NCBI RefSeq assembly: GCF_007845675.1
Contig: NZ_VOBR01000019.1
Location: forward strand, 106,845 to 170,844
Source of the DNA: Lentzea tibetensis
GTDB taxonomy: Bacteria; Actinomycetota; Actinomycetes; Mycobacteriales; Pseudonocardiaceae
Direction: 5' to 3'
Length of the DNA: 64,000 nucleotides
Shown in pieces: positions 7,742 through 15,304 of this stretch (positions are counted from its first letter, which is position 1; each line of letters opens with the position of its first letter). A program made the translations under genes and the position numbers. The notes below the pieces were generated by a model, which was not told where the DNA came from, did no database searches, and was given only the letters and a program-made list of their open reading frames with translations.

Positions 7742-9196
7742 ATGTCCGAGGAAGAAAAGGCCGAGCCGACCCCTCCGCCCGCTGACGATCTCGTCACCAC
7801 CCAGCACAGCATCACCGTCAAGCGCCGCAAGTTGAACTACACCGCGACGACCGGGCGCGTCGTGCTGCGCGAAGAGGTGCTGACCGACGGTGCGTTCGAC
7901 GGGCACAAGCCGAAGGCCGAGGTGTTCGTCACCTCGTACACGCTCGACGGCGCGGACCCGGCGAAGCGGCCGGTGACGTTCGCGTTCAACGGCGGGCCCG
8001 GCTCGTCCAGCGTGTGGCTGCACCTCGGGTTGCTGGGGCCGCGGCGGGTGCTGTCCGGCGACGTCGGCGACATGGTGCCGCCGCCGTACGGGATCGGCGA
8101 CAACCCGGAGACGTTGCTCGCCGACAGCGACCTGGTGTTCATCGACCCGGTGTCCACGGGGTACTCGCGTGCCGCGAAGGGCGAGAAACCCGGTGCGTAC
8201 CACGGGTTCCAGGGCGACATCGAGTCCGTCGCCGAGGTGATCCGGCTGTGGACGTCGCGCAACGGCAGGTGGATGTCGCCGAAGTTCCTGTGCGGCGAGT
8301 CGTACGGCACGCTGCGCGCGGCCGGCCTCGCCGAGCACCTCCAGTCGCGGCACGGCATGTTCCTCAACGGACTCATGCTCATCTCGTCCGTGCTGGACTT
8401 CGCGACGCTCGAGTTCAACGAGGGCCACGACCTCGGCTACTCGCTCTACCTGCCGACGTACACCGCGATCGCGCACTACCACGGCAAGATCGACGGCACG
8501 CTGCCGGAAAGGCTCGCCGAGGCCGAGGAGTACGCGTCGCGCGACTACCCGTGGGCGCTCGGCCGCGGGTCGCGACTGTCCACTGAGGAACGACAGGAGG
8601 CGGTCGCCAAGGTAGCCGCGCTGACCGGCCTGTCCGAGGACTACGTGGACCGGGTCAACCTGCGCGTCGAGCACATCCGCTTCTACACCGAGCTGCTGCG
8701 CGCCGAGCGGCGGACGGTCGGCAGGCTCGACGGCCGTTTCTCGGGCTGGGACAACGACTACGGCCGCGAGCAGCTGTCCGAGGACCCGTCGTTCTCCGCG
8801 ATCATGGGTCCCTACACCGCCGCGCTCAACCACTACGTGCGCACCGAGCTGGAGTACGAGAACGACCTGCCGTACGAGATCATCTCGCGCGCGGTGCACC
8901 CCTGGTCGTACAAGGAGTTCGAGGGCGCACACGTCACCGTGGCCGGCAAGCTCGCCGCCGCCATGCGGGCGAACCCGCACCTCAAGGTGCACGTGGCGTT
9001 CGGCCACTACGACGGCGCCACGCCGTACTTCGCGGCCGAGCACATGATCGCGCACCTCGCGATCCCCAAGGAACTGCACGAGAACATCGAGTCGGCCTAC
9101 TACCCGGCAGGCCACATGATGTACGTGCACGAGCCGTCCAGGGTCCAGCAGTCCGCCGACCTCGCGAAGTTCGTCAAGGCGTCCTCGAACGTCTAG
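7742..9196 (+). CDS. Serine carboxypeptidase-like protein (peptidase family S10)
   Basis: This 484-residue alpha/beta-hydrolase-fold peptidase has the S10 oxyanion region NGGPGSSS (83-90), the nucleophile motif GESYG (Ser187), an aspartate in GHYDGATP (Asp424) and the catalytic His in AGHMMY (His458). There is no signal peptide, so a cytoplasmic peptidase or esterase is likely, as for other actinobacterial members. The gene stands alone, is divergent from the glycosylase gene by 9 nt and ends just before a palindromic repeat. Confidence 0.87.
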   Translation: MSEEEKAEPTPPPADDLVTTQHSITVKRRKLNYTATTGRVVLREEVLTDGAFDGHKPKAEVFVTSYTLDGADPAKRPVTFAFNGGPGSSSVWLHLGLLGPRRVLSGDVGDMVPPPYGIGDNPETLLADSDLVFIDPVSTGYSRAAKGEKPGAYHGFQGDIESVAEVIRLWTSRNGRWMSPKFLCGESYGTLRAAGLAEHLQSRHGMFLNGLMLISSVLDFATLEFNEGHDLGYSLYLPTYTAIAHYHGKIDGTLPERLAEAEEYASRDYPWALGRGSRLSTEERQEAVAKVAALTGLSEDYVDRVNLRVEHIRFYTELLRAERRTVGRLDGRFSGWDNDYGREQLSEDPSFSAIMGPYTAALNHYVRTELEYENDLPYEIISRAVHPWSYKEFEGAHVTVAGKLAAAMRANPHLKVHVAFGHYDGATPYFAAEHMIAHLAIPKELHENIESAYYPAGHMMYVHEPSRVQQSADLAKFVKASSNV

Positions 9197-9205
9197 CGCG
9201 TCCAC

Positions 9206-9258
9206 TTGATGAGGGGAGCTTTCATCAAGCTGAGGTTGATGAAAGCTCCCCTCATCAA
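9206..9258. repeat. Palindromic repeat element, copy 1
   Basis: Two perfect 23-bp inverted arms (9206-9228 and 9236-9258) flank a 7-nt spacer GCTGAGG. Each arm begins TTGATGA and ends TCATCAA. The element lies between convergent genes and could form a bidirectional terminator hairpin. A related copy with the same spacer sits at 10275-10339. Confidence 0.9.
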
Positions 9259-9270
9259 GGTTGGGCAGGC

Positions 9271-10236
9271 TTACGCAACGCCCGCGGCCCTCATTTGGAC
9301 CGGTGGGCGCGGACGGTCGGACGCAACCCGATATCCGGCACGAATCTCCGCGACCACCGCGTCTGGGTCGTCACGGAGCCGCGCGGGTGAGGTCTGCAGG
9401 ACGACTACGCCCGACGCCATGTACCTGGCGTTGCGACTCAAGGTATTCGCGTACTCGTCGCGCCCGGAGTGGTACTGGTACGAGTCGATCTCCCAGGCGA
9501 ATGCGACCTCATCGCACCAGAAGTCAGGCATCCCGATGAACTCACCGGTGGCGCTGAACAGCGGCACATTGCAGTGCGGCGAAGGCAGGCCGGTTCCGCG
9601 CCAGACCTGGAGCGCGTCGGCTTCCGCAACCGAGCGGACACCGAAGTCGATCTCGTTGAGAACTCGGCGAGGCAGCGCTGTCCCACGTTTGGTGCCCGTG
9701 TCCAGCTCACGACGAAGCTCGAACGGATCAGCCAGCTTCTTGTGCGCCGCCTCGATCAGGATCGACCTGACCGTGTTCCGGTTGCGCACGCGTCGGACCC
9801 CGTCGAGTACCGCCCGCTCTGGCGGGGCCAGTGGGACGCCGTCTCGCATCCATGGTGTCGGGAAGGACTTCGTCCGCTCAACCACCGCGAACCCCGAGCT
9901 CAACACTTTGTAGTTGTGGGGCAGCAGCAGGTGGATGAAACCTACGTCTGGTGGGGTACGAAGGCCGTAGAGACGTGCAGCCTCGAATCCGGTGACGAGC
10001 GCGTCATGGCGGGCATGCAGGAGCGCGGCCTCGATGCGCTGCCGGACCGTCGGCTGTGACCTCGCGAGCAGGACGATGCCAGGCAACAGGTGCAGCCACC
10101 TCCCGCCTGGCTGGCACTGCTGGTAAGTCGTCGTCTGGGAAACGCCCAGTTGCTCCAGCGTGCTCGCTCTGATCACGCCGAAGCGGCTGTGCGCCCACAG
10201 CTCTTCCTGCTCGACCACCCAGCTCCCACGATCCAT
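9271..10236 (-). CDS. AbiEi-type antitoxin-like N-terminal domain with C-terminal DUF559 (Vsr-like) domain
   Basis: The 321-residue protein has an N-terminal winged-helix-like region (FGVIRASTLEQLGVS followed by RLHRLLPGI-type residues, here WLHLLPGIVLLA), as in AbiEi_4 antitoxin domains. Its C-terminal part (GMPDFWCDEVAFAWEIDSYQYH, then DDPDAVVAEIRAGY) matches DUF559, a PD-(D/E)XK-related fold; the PDFW and EID residues occupy the catalytic positions. Such proteins are common in actinobacteria and are often single genes without a visible AbiEii partner, as here. Third codon positions carry more A and T than in neighbouring genes, and palindromic repeats flank it, which suggests acquisition. 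ATG 10236 is preferred; GTG 10260 is possible. Confidence 0.75.
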   Translation of the reverse strand: MDRGSWVVEQEELWAHSRFGVIRASTLEQLGVSQTTTYQQCQPGGRWLHLLPGIVLLARSQPTVRQRIEAALLHARHDALVTGFEAARLYGLRTPPDVGFIHLLLPHNYKVLSSGFAVVERTKSFPTPWMRDGVPLAPPERAVLDGVRRVRNRNTVRSILIEAAHKKLADPFELRRELDTGTKRGTALPRRVLNEIDFGVRSVAEADALQVWRGTGLPSPHCNVPLFSATGEFIGMPDFWCDEVAFAWEIDSYQYHSGRDEYANTLSRNARYMASGVVVLQTSPARLRDDPDAVVAEIRAGYRVASDRPRPPVQMRAAGVA

Positions 10237-10274
10237 GACACTGAGCATGCACCCGACCACCGACAGTTTCGGGT

Positions 10275-10339
10275 TCGTGGTTGATGAGGGGAACTTTCAT
10301 AAAGCTGAGGTTGATGAAAGCTCCCTTCATCAACCACGA
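10275..10339. repeat. Palindromic repeat element, copy 2
   Basis: Inverted arms of 29 nt (10275-10303 and 10311-10339) with three mismatches surround the same GCTGAGG spacer as copy 1, in the same orientation. It lies between the stop of the lipoprotein gene and the start of the AbiEi/DUF559 gene, where it could also terminate the lipoprotein transcript. Confidence 0.88.
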
Positions 10340-10346
10340 CCAGGGG

Positions 10347-10805
10347 CTAGGGCGTCCACTTCGTGTCGAAGCAGTTCGCCGAGACGTAGTCACGGGCCAG
10401 GTCGCCGTTGCCCGCGGCGGCCTGGCGCGCGGCGTCGCGCACGTACTCGCGGCCGGCCGCGTCGGCCTCGGGCGGGTACCGCGTCACCACGTCGGTCATC
10501 GCGGCCAGAGAAGCCGCGACAGCGGCCGCATCGCCGCGCTGGACGGCCAGGTCCCACGAGCGGTACCAGGCGCAGGTGTTGACGACGGCCAGCGTCTGCC
10601 GCGACTGGCCGGGCGGTGCCTGCTCCCCGGCGGGCGGGCCGGTGAGCTTGATCAGCGCGTCCAGGTCGGGCGTCACGTCAGCAGGCCACTTCATCAACGG
10701 ATACTGCGCCCGGATCTCAGCGGGGTAATCGAGAACGGGCGGTGCGGCCGACTGGGCGGTTCCGCACCCCGCCAGCAACAGCAGCAAGAAACAGAAATAC
10801 CTCAT
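10347..10805 (-). CDS. Hypothetical lipoprotein, 152 residues
   Basis: ATG 10805 begins a short lipoprotein signal (RYFCFLLLLLAGC) with a lipobox cysteine at about residue 14, so the mature protein is probably anchored to the outer face of the membrane. Two further cysteines (TCAWYRSW and NCFDTKW) could form a disulfide. The mature domain is helical and is not recognised. It lies 28 nt downstream of the secreted 128-residue gene on the same strand, so the two may be co-transcribed. Confidence 0.72.
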   Translation of the reverse strand: MRYFCFLLLLLAGCGTAQSAAPPVLDYPAEIRAQYPLMKWPADVTPDLDALIKLTGPPAGEQAPPGQSRQTLAVVNTCAWYRSWDLAVQRGDAAAVAASLAAMTDVVTRYPPEADAAGREYVRDAARQAAAGNGDLARDYVSANCFDTKWTP

Positions 10806-10833
10806 CGGCCGCACCCGTTCAGTCGAAGAGAAT

Positions 10834-11220
10834 TCAGTTGATGTTCCACCACACGTTGCCGTTCCACGTGTCCGTGGAATTGCTGCCGTAGCTCTTCGCG
10901 GAAAGGCAGAAAACGGTGCTCGCGCGGAAGTTGGACCCGATGCGGACGCGGGGCGTCGGGTCGGCGTTCTGCAGGCGCACCTCGGAGCCCTCGGCACCAC
11001 CTGCGCAGCGGCGCCACTTCACGCCGATCTCAGGACCGTCGGTCTTGTTGACGTAGATGTTGGTGCCACCAACGGTGACGGTCCGCTGTGTTGTGTAGTT
11101 GACCCACGCGCCCTTGCGCAGGTTTCCGGAAATACCGGACGACGACGCGCTTGCCGGAAGTGCGGTCGCGAACAGCGCCGCAATAACACCGAGCACCAGG
11201 AGAACGAGCTTCTTCTTCAT
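10834..11220 (-). CDS. Secreted small protein, 128 residues
   Basis: A classical Sec signal (KKKLVLLVLGVIAALFATALPASA) precedes a mature domain of about 100 residues rich in Asn, Gly, Thr and Trp, with two Cys (RRCAGG and FCLSAK) that could form one disulfide. It ends in WNGNVWWNIN. No family is recognised; the all-beta look suggests an extracellular binding protein. A strong ribosome-binding site (GGGGAGG) lies 6-7 nt before the ATG. Confidence 0.75.
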   Translation of the reverse strand: MKKKLVLLVLGVIAALFATALPASASSSGISGNLRKGAWVNYTTQRTVTVGGTNIYVNKTDGPEIGVKWRRCAGGAEGSEVRLQNADPTPRVRIGSNFRASTVFCLSAKSYGSNSTDTWNGNVWWNIN

Positions 11221-11325
11221 CGCCTACCTCCCCAGGAATGGGTGATCGAACGCGATGAAAGGTAGTCAGCGCGAAGAAGTGCGCATACCGCCGTAAGAGC
11301 AGCGACTAACAAGATCTAGAGCTAC

Positions 11326-11340
11326 TTGGTTAGTAACCAA
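11326..11340. promoter_or_regulatory. Palindrome upstream of the secreted-protein gene, possible operator
   Basis: TTGGTTAGTAACCAA is a perfect 15-nt palindrome in an AT-rich pocket about 105 nt upstream of the secreted-protein start. It may be a repressor site. No partner regulator is encoded nearby. Confidence 0.35.
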
Positions 11341-11374
11341 CTAGTCCGAAGGAGTGACGGCAAGCCACCGAGAG

Positions 11375-11405
11375 AGTGGGGCCGCACACGGTGAACGGCC
11401 CCACT
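11375..11405 (-). terminator. Terminator of the opp operon
   Basis: A perfect 10-bp GC-rich stem (AGTGGGGCCG with CGGCCCCACT) and an 11-nt loop lie 8 nt downstream of the oppF stop. There is no U-tract, as is common in actinobacteria. Confidence 0.75.
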
Positions 11406-11412
11406 GCATCAC

Positions 11413-12408
11413 TCAGACGACGGCGCGCTCCTCCGCGAAGTGACATGCCGACGGGTGGTCGGCCACGCGCACCTCGAGTGCGGGCACCTCCGTGGCGCAG
11501 ATGTCCTGCGCCTTCCAGCACCTCGTGCGGAACCGGCAGCCCGACGGCGGGTTGAGCGGCGACGGCACGTCACCGGTCAGCCGGATCACGTCACGCCGCC
11601 CGCGCATCGTCGGGTCCGGCACGGGCACCGCGGACAGCAGCGCCTGCGTGTACGGGTGCGTCGGGTGCTCGTAGATCTGCTCCTCGGTGCCGATCTCGAC
11701 CATCTTGCCGAGGTACATCACCGCGACGCGGTCGGACAGGTGCCGCACCACGGACAGGTCGTGCGCGATGAACACGTACGACAGCCCGAACTCGGTCTGG
11801 AGGTCACCGAGCAGGTTCATCACCTGCGCCTGGATGGAGACGTCCAGCGCCGACACCGGCTCGTCGCACACGATCACCTTGGGCCGCAACGCCAGCGCAC
11901 GCGCGATGCCGATGCGCTGCCGCTGGCCGCCGGAGAACTGGTGCGGGTAGCGGTTGATGTGCTCCGGGTTCAGCCCGACGACGTCGAGCAGCTCCCGCAC
12001 CTTCTGCGCCCGCGAGCCCTTCGGCGCCACCTCGGGGTGGATCTCGAACGGCTCGCCGATGATGTCGCCGACCGTCATGCGCGGGTTCAGCGACGTGTAC
12101 GGGTCCTGCAGCACGATCTGGATGTTGCGCCGCAACCGCCGCAACGCCGGACCGCGCATCTTGAACATGTCCTCGCCCTCGAACAACGCGGCGCCGGACG
12201 TCGGTGGCTCCAGGCGCATCAGCACCTGGGCCAGGGTGGACTTGCCGCAGCCGGACTCGCCGACCACGCCGAGGGTCTCGCCCTTCAGCAGGTCGAACGA
12301 CACGCCGTCGACGGCGCGCACCTGACCGACCGTCGACTTGAACAGCACGCCTCGCGTGACCGGGAAGTGCTTGACCAGATCACGAACTTCCAGGATCGCC
12401 TCAGCCAC
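11413..12408 (-). CDS. oppF: Oligopeptide/dipeptide ABC transporter ATP-binding protein (OppF type)
   Basis: This 331-residue ATPase energises peptide import with OppD. It has Walker [10 protein letters not shown] (50-58), signature [15 protein letters not shown], Walker [13 protein letters not shown] and the C-terminal oligopeptide-transporter extension with the cysteine cluster [14 protein letters not shown], which in related proteins can bind an iron-sulfur cluster. It is the last gene of the operon, overlaps oppD by 8 nt and is followed by a terminator. Confidence 0.93.
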   Translation of the reverse strand: MAEAILEVRDLVKHFPVTRGVLFKSTVGQVRAVDGVSFDLLKGETLGVVGESGCGKSTLAQVLMRLEPPTSGAALFEGEDMFKMRGPALRRLRRNIQIVLQDPYTSLNPRMTVGDIIGEPFEIHPEVAPKGSRAQKVRELLDVVGLNPEHINRYPHQFSGGQRQRIGIARALALRPKVIVCDEPVSALDVSIQAQVMNLLGDLQTEFGLSYVFIAHDLSVVRHLSDRVAVMYLGKMVEIGTEEQIYEHPTHPYTQALLSAVPVPDPTMRGRRDVIRLTGDVPSPLNPPSGCRFRTRCWKAQDICATEVPALEVRVADHPSACHFAEERAVV

Positions 12409-13378
12409 CGACGACCTCCTCAGCGAAGTGGCACGCGCTCGAATGGCCGAGCCCCAGGTTGTGCTGCCGCGGCACGTCGACCCGGCAGACGTCCTGCACC
12501 CGCGCGCACCGGGGGTGGAACGGGCAGCCGGACGGGATCCGCATCAGGTTCGGCGGCAGTCCCTTGATGGTGTTCAGCTCGGTGCCCTTCTGGTCCAGCC
12601 TGGGCATCGAGGCCATCAACGCCTCGGTGTACGGGTGGCCCGGCGAGCGGAACAACGTCACCGCGTCCGCCTGCTCGACGATCCGGCCCGCGTACATGAC
12701 CGCGATCCGGTCCGCGACCTCCGCGACGACACCGAGGTCGTGGGTGATCAGGATCATGCCCATCTTGCGGTCCCGCTGGATCTCGGCCAGCAGGTCCATG
12801 ATCTGCGCCTGCACCGTCACGTCGAGCGCGGTGGTCGGCTCGTCCGCGATGAGCACCTCGGGGTCCAGCGCCAGCGACATCGCGATCATCGCGCGTTGCC
12901 GCATACCGCCGGAGAACTGGTGCGGGTACTCGCGAACCCGTTGCGCCGCATGCGGAATCTTCACCAGGTCGAGCAGCTCGATGGCGCGCTTGCGCGCATC
13001 AGCCCTGCTCATGCCGCGGCGGACCCGCAGCTGCTCCTCGATCTGGAATCCCACCGTGAACACGGGGTTCAGCGCGGACAACGCGTCCTGGAAGACCATC
13101 GCGATGCCGGACGCGCGGGTCTCGCGACGCGCTTCGGCAGCCATCGTCAGCAGGTCCTCGTCGTGGAACCGCACCGCGCCCTTGGTGACGAACGCGGGCG
13201 GCGAGTCCAGGATGCCCATGACCGCCTGCGCGGTCACCGACTTGCCCGAACCCGACTCACCCAGAACCGCGAGGGTCTCCCCGGCGTCGACGTGGTAGCT
13301 CACGCCGTTGAGCACGCGCGCGACGCCGTCACGCGTGCGGAACTCGACGTGCAGGTCCTCGACCTCGAGCAAAGCCAC
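12401..13378 (-). CDS. oppD: Oligopeptide/dipeptide ABC transporter ATP-binding protein (OppD type)
   Basis: The 325-residue ATPase has Walker [10 protein letters not shown] (40-48), a Q-loop followed by [18 protein letters not shown], signature [17 protein letters not shown], Walker [13 protein letters not shown] and the C-terminal motif [16 protein letters not shown] typical of OppD/DppD. It pairs with OppF as the asymmetric ATPase dimer of a peptide importer. The gene starts 5 nt after the oppC stop. Confidence 0.93.
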   Translation of the reverse strand: MALLEVEDLHVEFRTRDGVARVLNGVSYHVDAGETLAVLGESGSGKSVTAQAVMGILDSPPAFVTKGAVRFHDEDLLTMAAEARRETRASGIAMVFQDALSALNPVFTVGFQIEEQLRVRRGMSRADARKRAIELLDLVKIPHAAQRVREYPHQFSGGMRQRAMIAMSLALDPEVLIADEPTTALDVTVQAQIMDLLAEIQRDRKMGMILITHDLGVVAEVADRIAVMYAGRIVEQADAVTLFRSPGHPYTEALMASMPRLDQKGTELNTIKGLPPNLMRIPSGCPFHPRCARVQDVCRVDVPRQHNLGLGHSSACHFAEEVVGG

Positions 13379-13383
13379 TCAAC

Positions 13384-14316
13384 TCACCTGAGCTTCGGGT
13401 CGAGAGCCTCACGCACCGCGTCGCCCAGCATCACGAAGGCGAGCACGGTCACGGTGAGGAAGGCGGACGGGAACAGCAGGGCGTGCGGCGCGACGCGGAT
13501 GTAGTCCTTCGCGTCGTTGATCATCACGCCCCACGAGACGACCGGGTTGCGCAGGCCGACGCCGAGGTACGACAGCGTCGCCTCCGCGCCGATGAACGCG
13601 CCGAGCGCGATCGTCGAGTACACCAGCACGGGCGCGAGGCAGTTGGGCAGCATGTGCCGCACGATGATCCGGGTGGGACTCGCACCCAGTGCCCGCGCGG
13701 CCTTGACGTAGTCCTGCTGCTTCGCGGTGATCGCGGCGGACCGCATGATCCGCATCGCCACCGGCCACGACAACGCCGCGATGGACAGCACCACCAGCGA
13801 GATGATGCGCACCGCGCCGCCCTGACCGGCCGTGTTGAGCGAGGTCAGGATGACGATCGCGCCGAGCACGAACGGGATGCCGACGAAGATGTCCGACACG
13901 CGCGACAGGACCGCGTCGAGCCAGCCGCCGTAGAACCCGGACAGGATGCCCAGCACCGAGCCCAGGATCACGACGCCGATCGTGGCGAGCAGGCCGACGA
14001 GCAGCGACGCCCGCGTGCCGTAGATCGCCCGCGCGTAGACGTCGTAGCCCTGCTGGTCGTAGCCGAACCACGCCTCGCCCGACGGTGGCTTGCGGCTGCG
14101 CGACAGCATGCCCAGGTTCGGGTCCGCGTGCGCGAACAGGCCGGGGAAGATCGCGATCAGCAGCACCAGCGTGATGATCGCGATGGAGATCCAGAACAAC
14201 GGGCGCACGCGCAGCTCGCGCCACGCGTCGCCCATGAGGCCGCGGGGCTTGCCCAGCGTGGCGCCGCCACCGGCCTCTGCGACCGCCTCAGAAGTCGCGG
14301 ACGTGGGGTCACTCAT
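13384..14316 (-). CDS. oppC: Oligopeptide ABC transporter permease (OppC type)
   Basis: The 310-residue protein has a cytoplasmic N terminus and six TM helices, beginning FWISIAIITLVLLIAIFPGLF. It has the permease EAA loop in AARALGASPTRIIVRHMLPN, the ATPase contact. ATG 14316 overlaps the end of oppB by 8 nt, so the longer frame upstream is not used. Substrates are probably oligopeptides, although peptide specificity cannot be read from the permease. Confidence 0.92.
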   Translation of the reverse strand: MSDPTSATSEAVAEAGGGATLGKPRGLMGDAWRELRVRPLFWISIAIITLVLLIAIFPGLFAHADPNLGMLSRSRKPPSGEAWFGYDQQGYDVYARAIYGTRASLLVGLLATIGVVILGSVLGILSGFYGGWLDAVLSRVSDIFVGIPFVLGAIVILTSLNTAGQGGAVRIISLVVLSIAALSWPVAMRIMRSAAITAKQQDYVKAARALGASPTRIIVRHMLPNCLAPVLVYSTIALGAFIGAEATLSYLGVGLRNPVVSWGVMINDAKDYIRVAPHALLFPSAFLTVTVLAFVMLGDAVREALDPKLR

Positions 14317-15232
14317 AGCGAATCCTCGGGTCGAGCACGGCGTAGAGCATGTCAACCAGCAGGGTCATCAGCAGGTACACCAGCACCAGCAGCGTGACCA
14401 GGCCGGTGACCATCACGCCTTCCTTGGTCTGGATGGACTTGTAGATGAGCCCGCCGATGCCGGGCACGTTGAAGATGCCCTCGGTCACGATCGCGCCGCC
14501 CATGAAGGCGCCGAGGTCCGTGCCGAGGAAGGTGATCACCGGGATCAGCGAGTTGCGCAGCATGTGCACGCCGACGACGCGGCTCTGCGGAAGGCCCTTC
14601 GCGAACGCGGTGCGCACGTAGTCCGCCCGGCGGCTCTCCGAGATGCTCGCGCGTGTCAGTCGCGCGACGTAGGCCATCGAGAGCGACGCCAGCACGAAGC
14701 CGGGGACTATGAGGTCGGTGAACCCGGTGCCCTTGATCGTCGGCGAGATCCAGCCCAGCTGGATGCCGAACACGAGCTGCACCACCGAACCGGTGACGAA
14801 CACCGGGATCGAGATGAGGAACAGCGTCGACACCAGCACCAGGCTGTCCAGGAAGCCCCGGTTGCGCAGGCCGCTCACGATGCCAGCGGAGATGCCGATG
14901 ATCGCCTCGATGATCAGCGCGACGATGGCGAGCCGGACGGTGACCGGGAACGTCGCGGCGATGCGGTCCGCGACCTCGGTGCCGGAGAACGTCTTGCCGA
15001 AGTCGCCCTGCAGCAGGTTGAGGATGTACTTGCCGTACTGGACGAGTAGTGGATCGTCCATGTTGAACTGAGCGCGCATGGCCTGCACGTACTGTTCCGG
15101 GCACTCGCGCTCGCCGCACTTGCCGGCGAACGGGTCACCGGGTACGGCCCACACGAGGGCGTAGATCAGAAACGTCGTCCCGAGGAACACCGGGATCATT
15201 TGCAGCAGCCTGCGCAGCACGTAGCGGCCCAC
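14309..15232 (-). CDS. oppB: Oligopeptide ABC transporter permease (OppB type)
   Basis: The 307-residue permease opens with the typical MGRYVLRRLLQMIPVFLGT and carries six TM helices and an EAA-type loop (AFAKGLPQSRVVGVHMLRN). The extracellular loop after TM1 includes a Cys pair (KCGERECPEQY), seen in some actinobacterial homologues. A GGGAG ribosome-binding site precedes the ATG. The gene is 72 nt downstream of oppA, separated by a hairpin. Confidence 0.93.
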   Translation of the reverse strand: MGRYVLRRLLQMIPVFLGTTFLIYALVWAVPGDPFAGKCGERECPEQYVQAMRAQFNMDDPLLVQYGKYILNLLQGDFGKTFSGTEVADRIAATFPVTVRLAIVALIIEAIIGISAGIVSGLRNRGFLDSLVLVSTLFLISIPVFVTGSVVQLVFGIQLGWISPTIKGTGFTDLIVPGFVLASLSMAYVARLTRASISESRRADYVRTAFAKGLPQSRVVGVHMLRNSLIPVITFLGTDLGAFMGGAIVTEGIFNVPGIGGLIYKSIQTKEGVMVTGLVTLLVLVYLLMTLLVDMLYAVLDPRIRYE

Positions 15233-15250
15233 AGAGAACTCCCTATCGCG

Positions 15251-15290
15251 CCGAGCCGGCCCGCGGCGGGAACTCCGCGGACCGGCCCGG
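15251..15290 (-). terminator. Intercistronic hairpin between oppA and oppB
   Basis: A 16-bp stem with two G-U wobbles (15275-15290 with 15251-15266) and an 8-nt loop lies between the oppA stop and the oppB ribosome-binding site. In binding-protein operons such hairpins stabilise the upstream mRNA or act as partial terminators, giving more OppA than permease. Confidence 0.65.
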
Positions 15291-15304
15291 CTGAGCGCCG
15301 ACTA

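Noticed and set aside
7733-9205. Extension of the glycosylase frame to 710 codons on the minus strand
   Set aside because: It runs antisense to the carboxypeptidase gene and has composition-driven residues (Arg/Val/Asp/His-rich, no family signal).
9206-10393. Small frames reading through the palindromic repeats (for example those starting MMRGAFIKL or MKGAFINL)
   Set aside because: They are translations of the repeat arms themselves and occur in both copies and both strands, as expected for non-coding palindromes.
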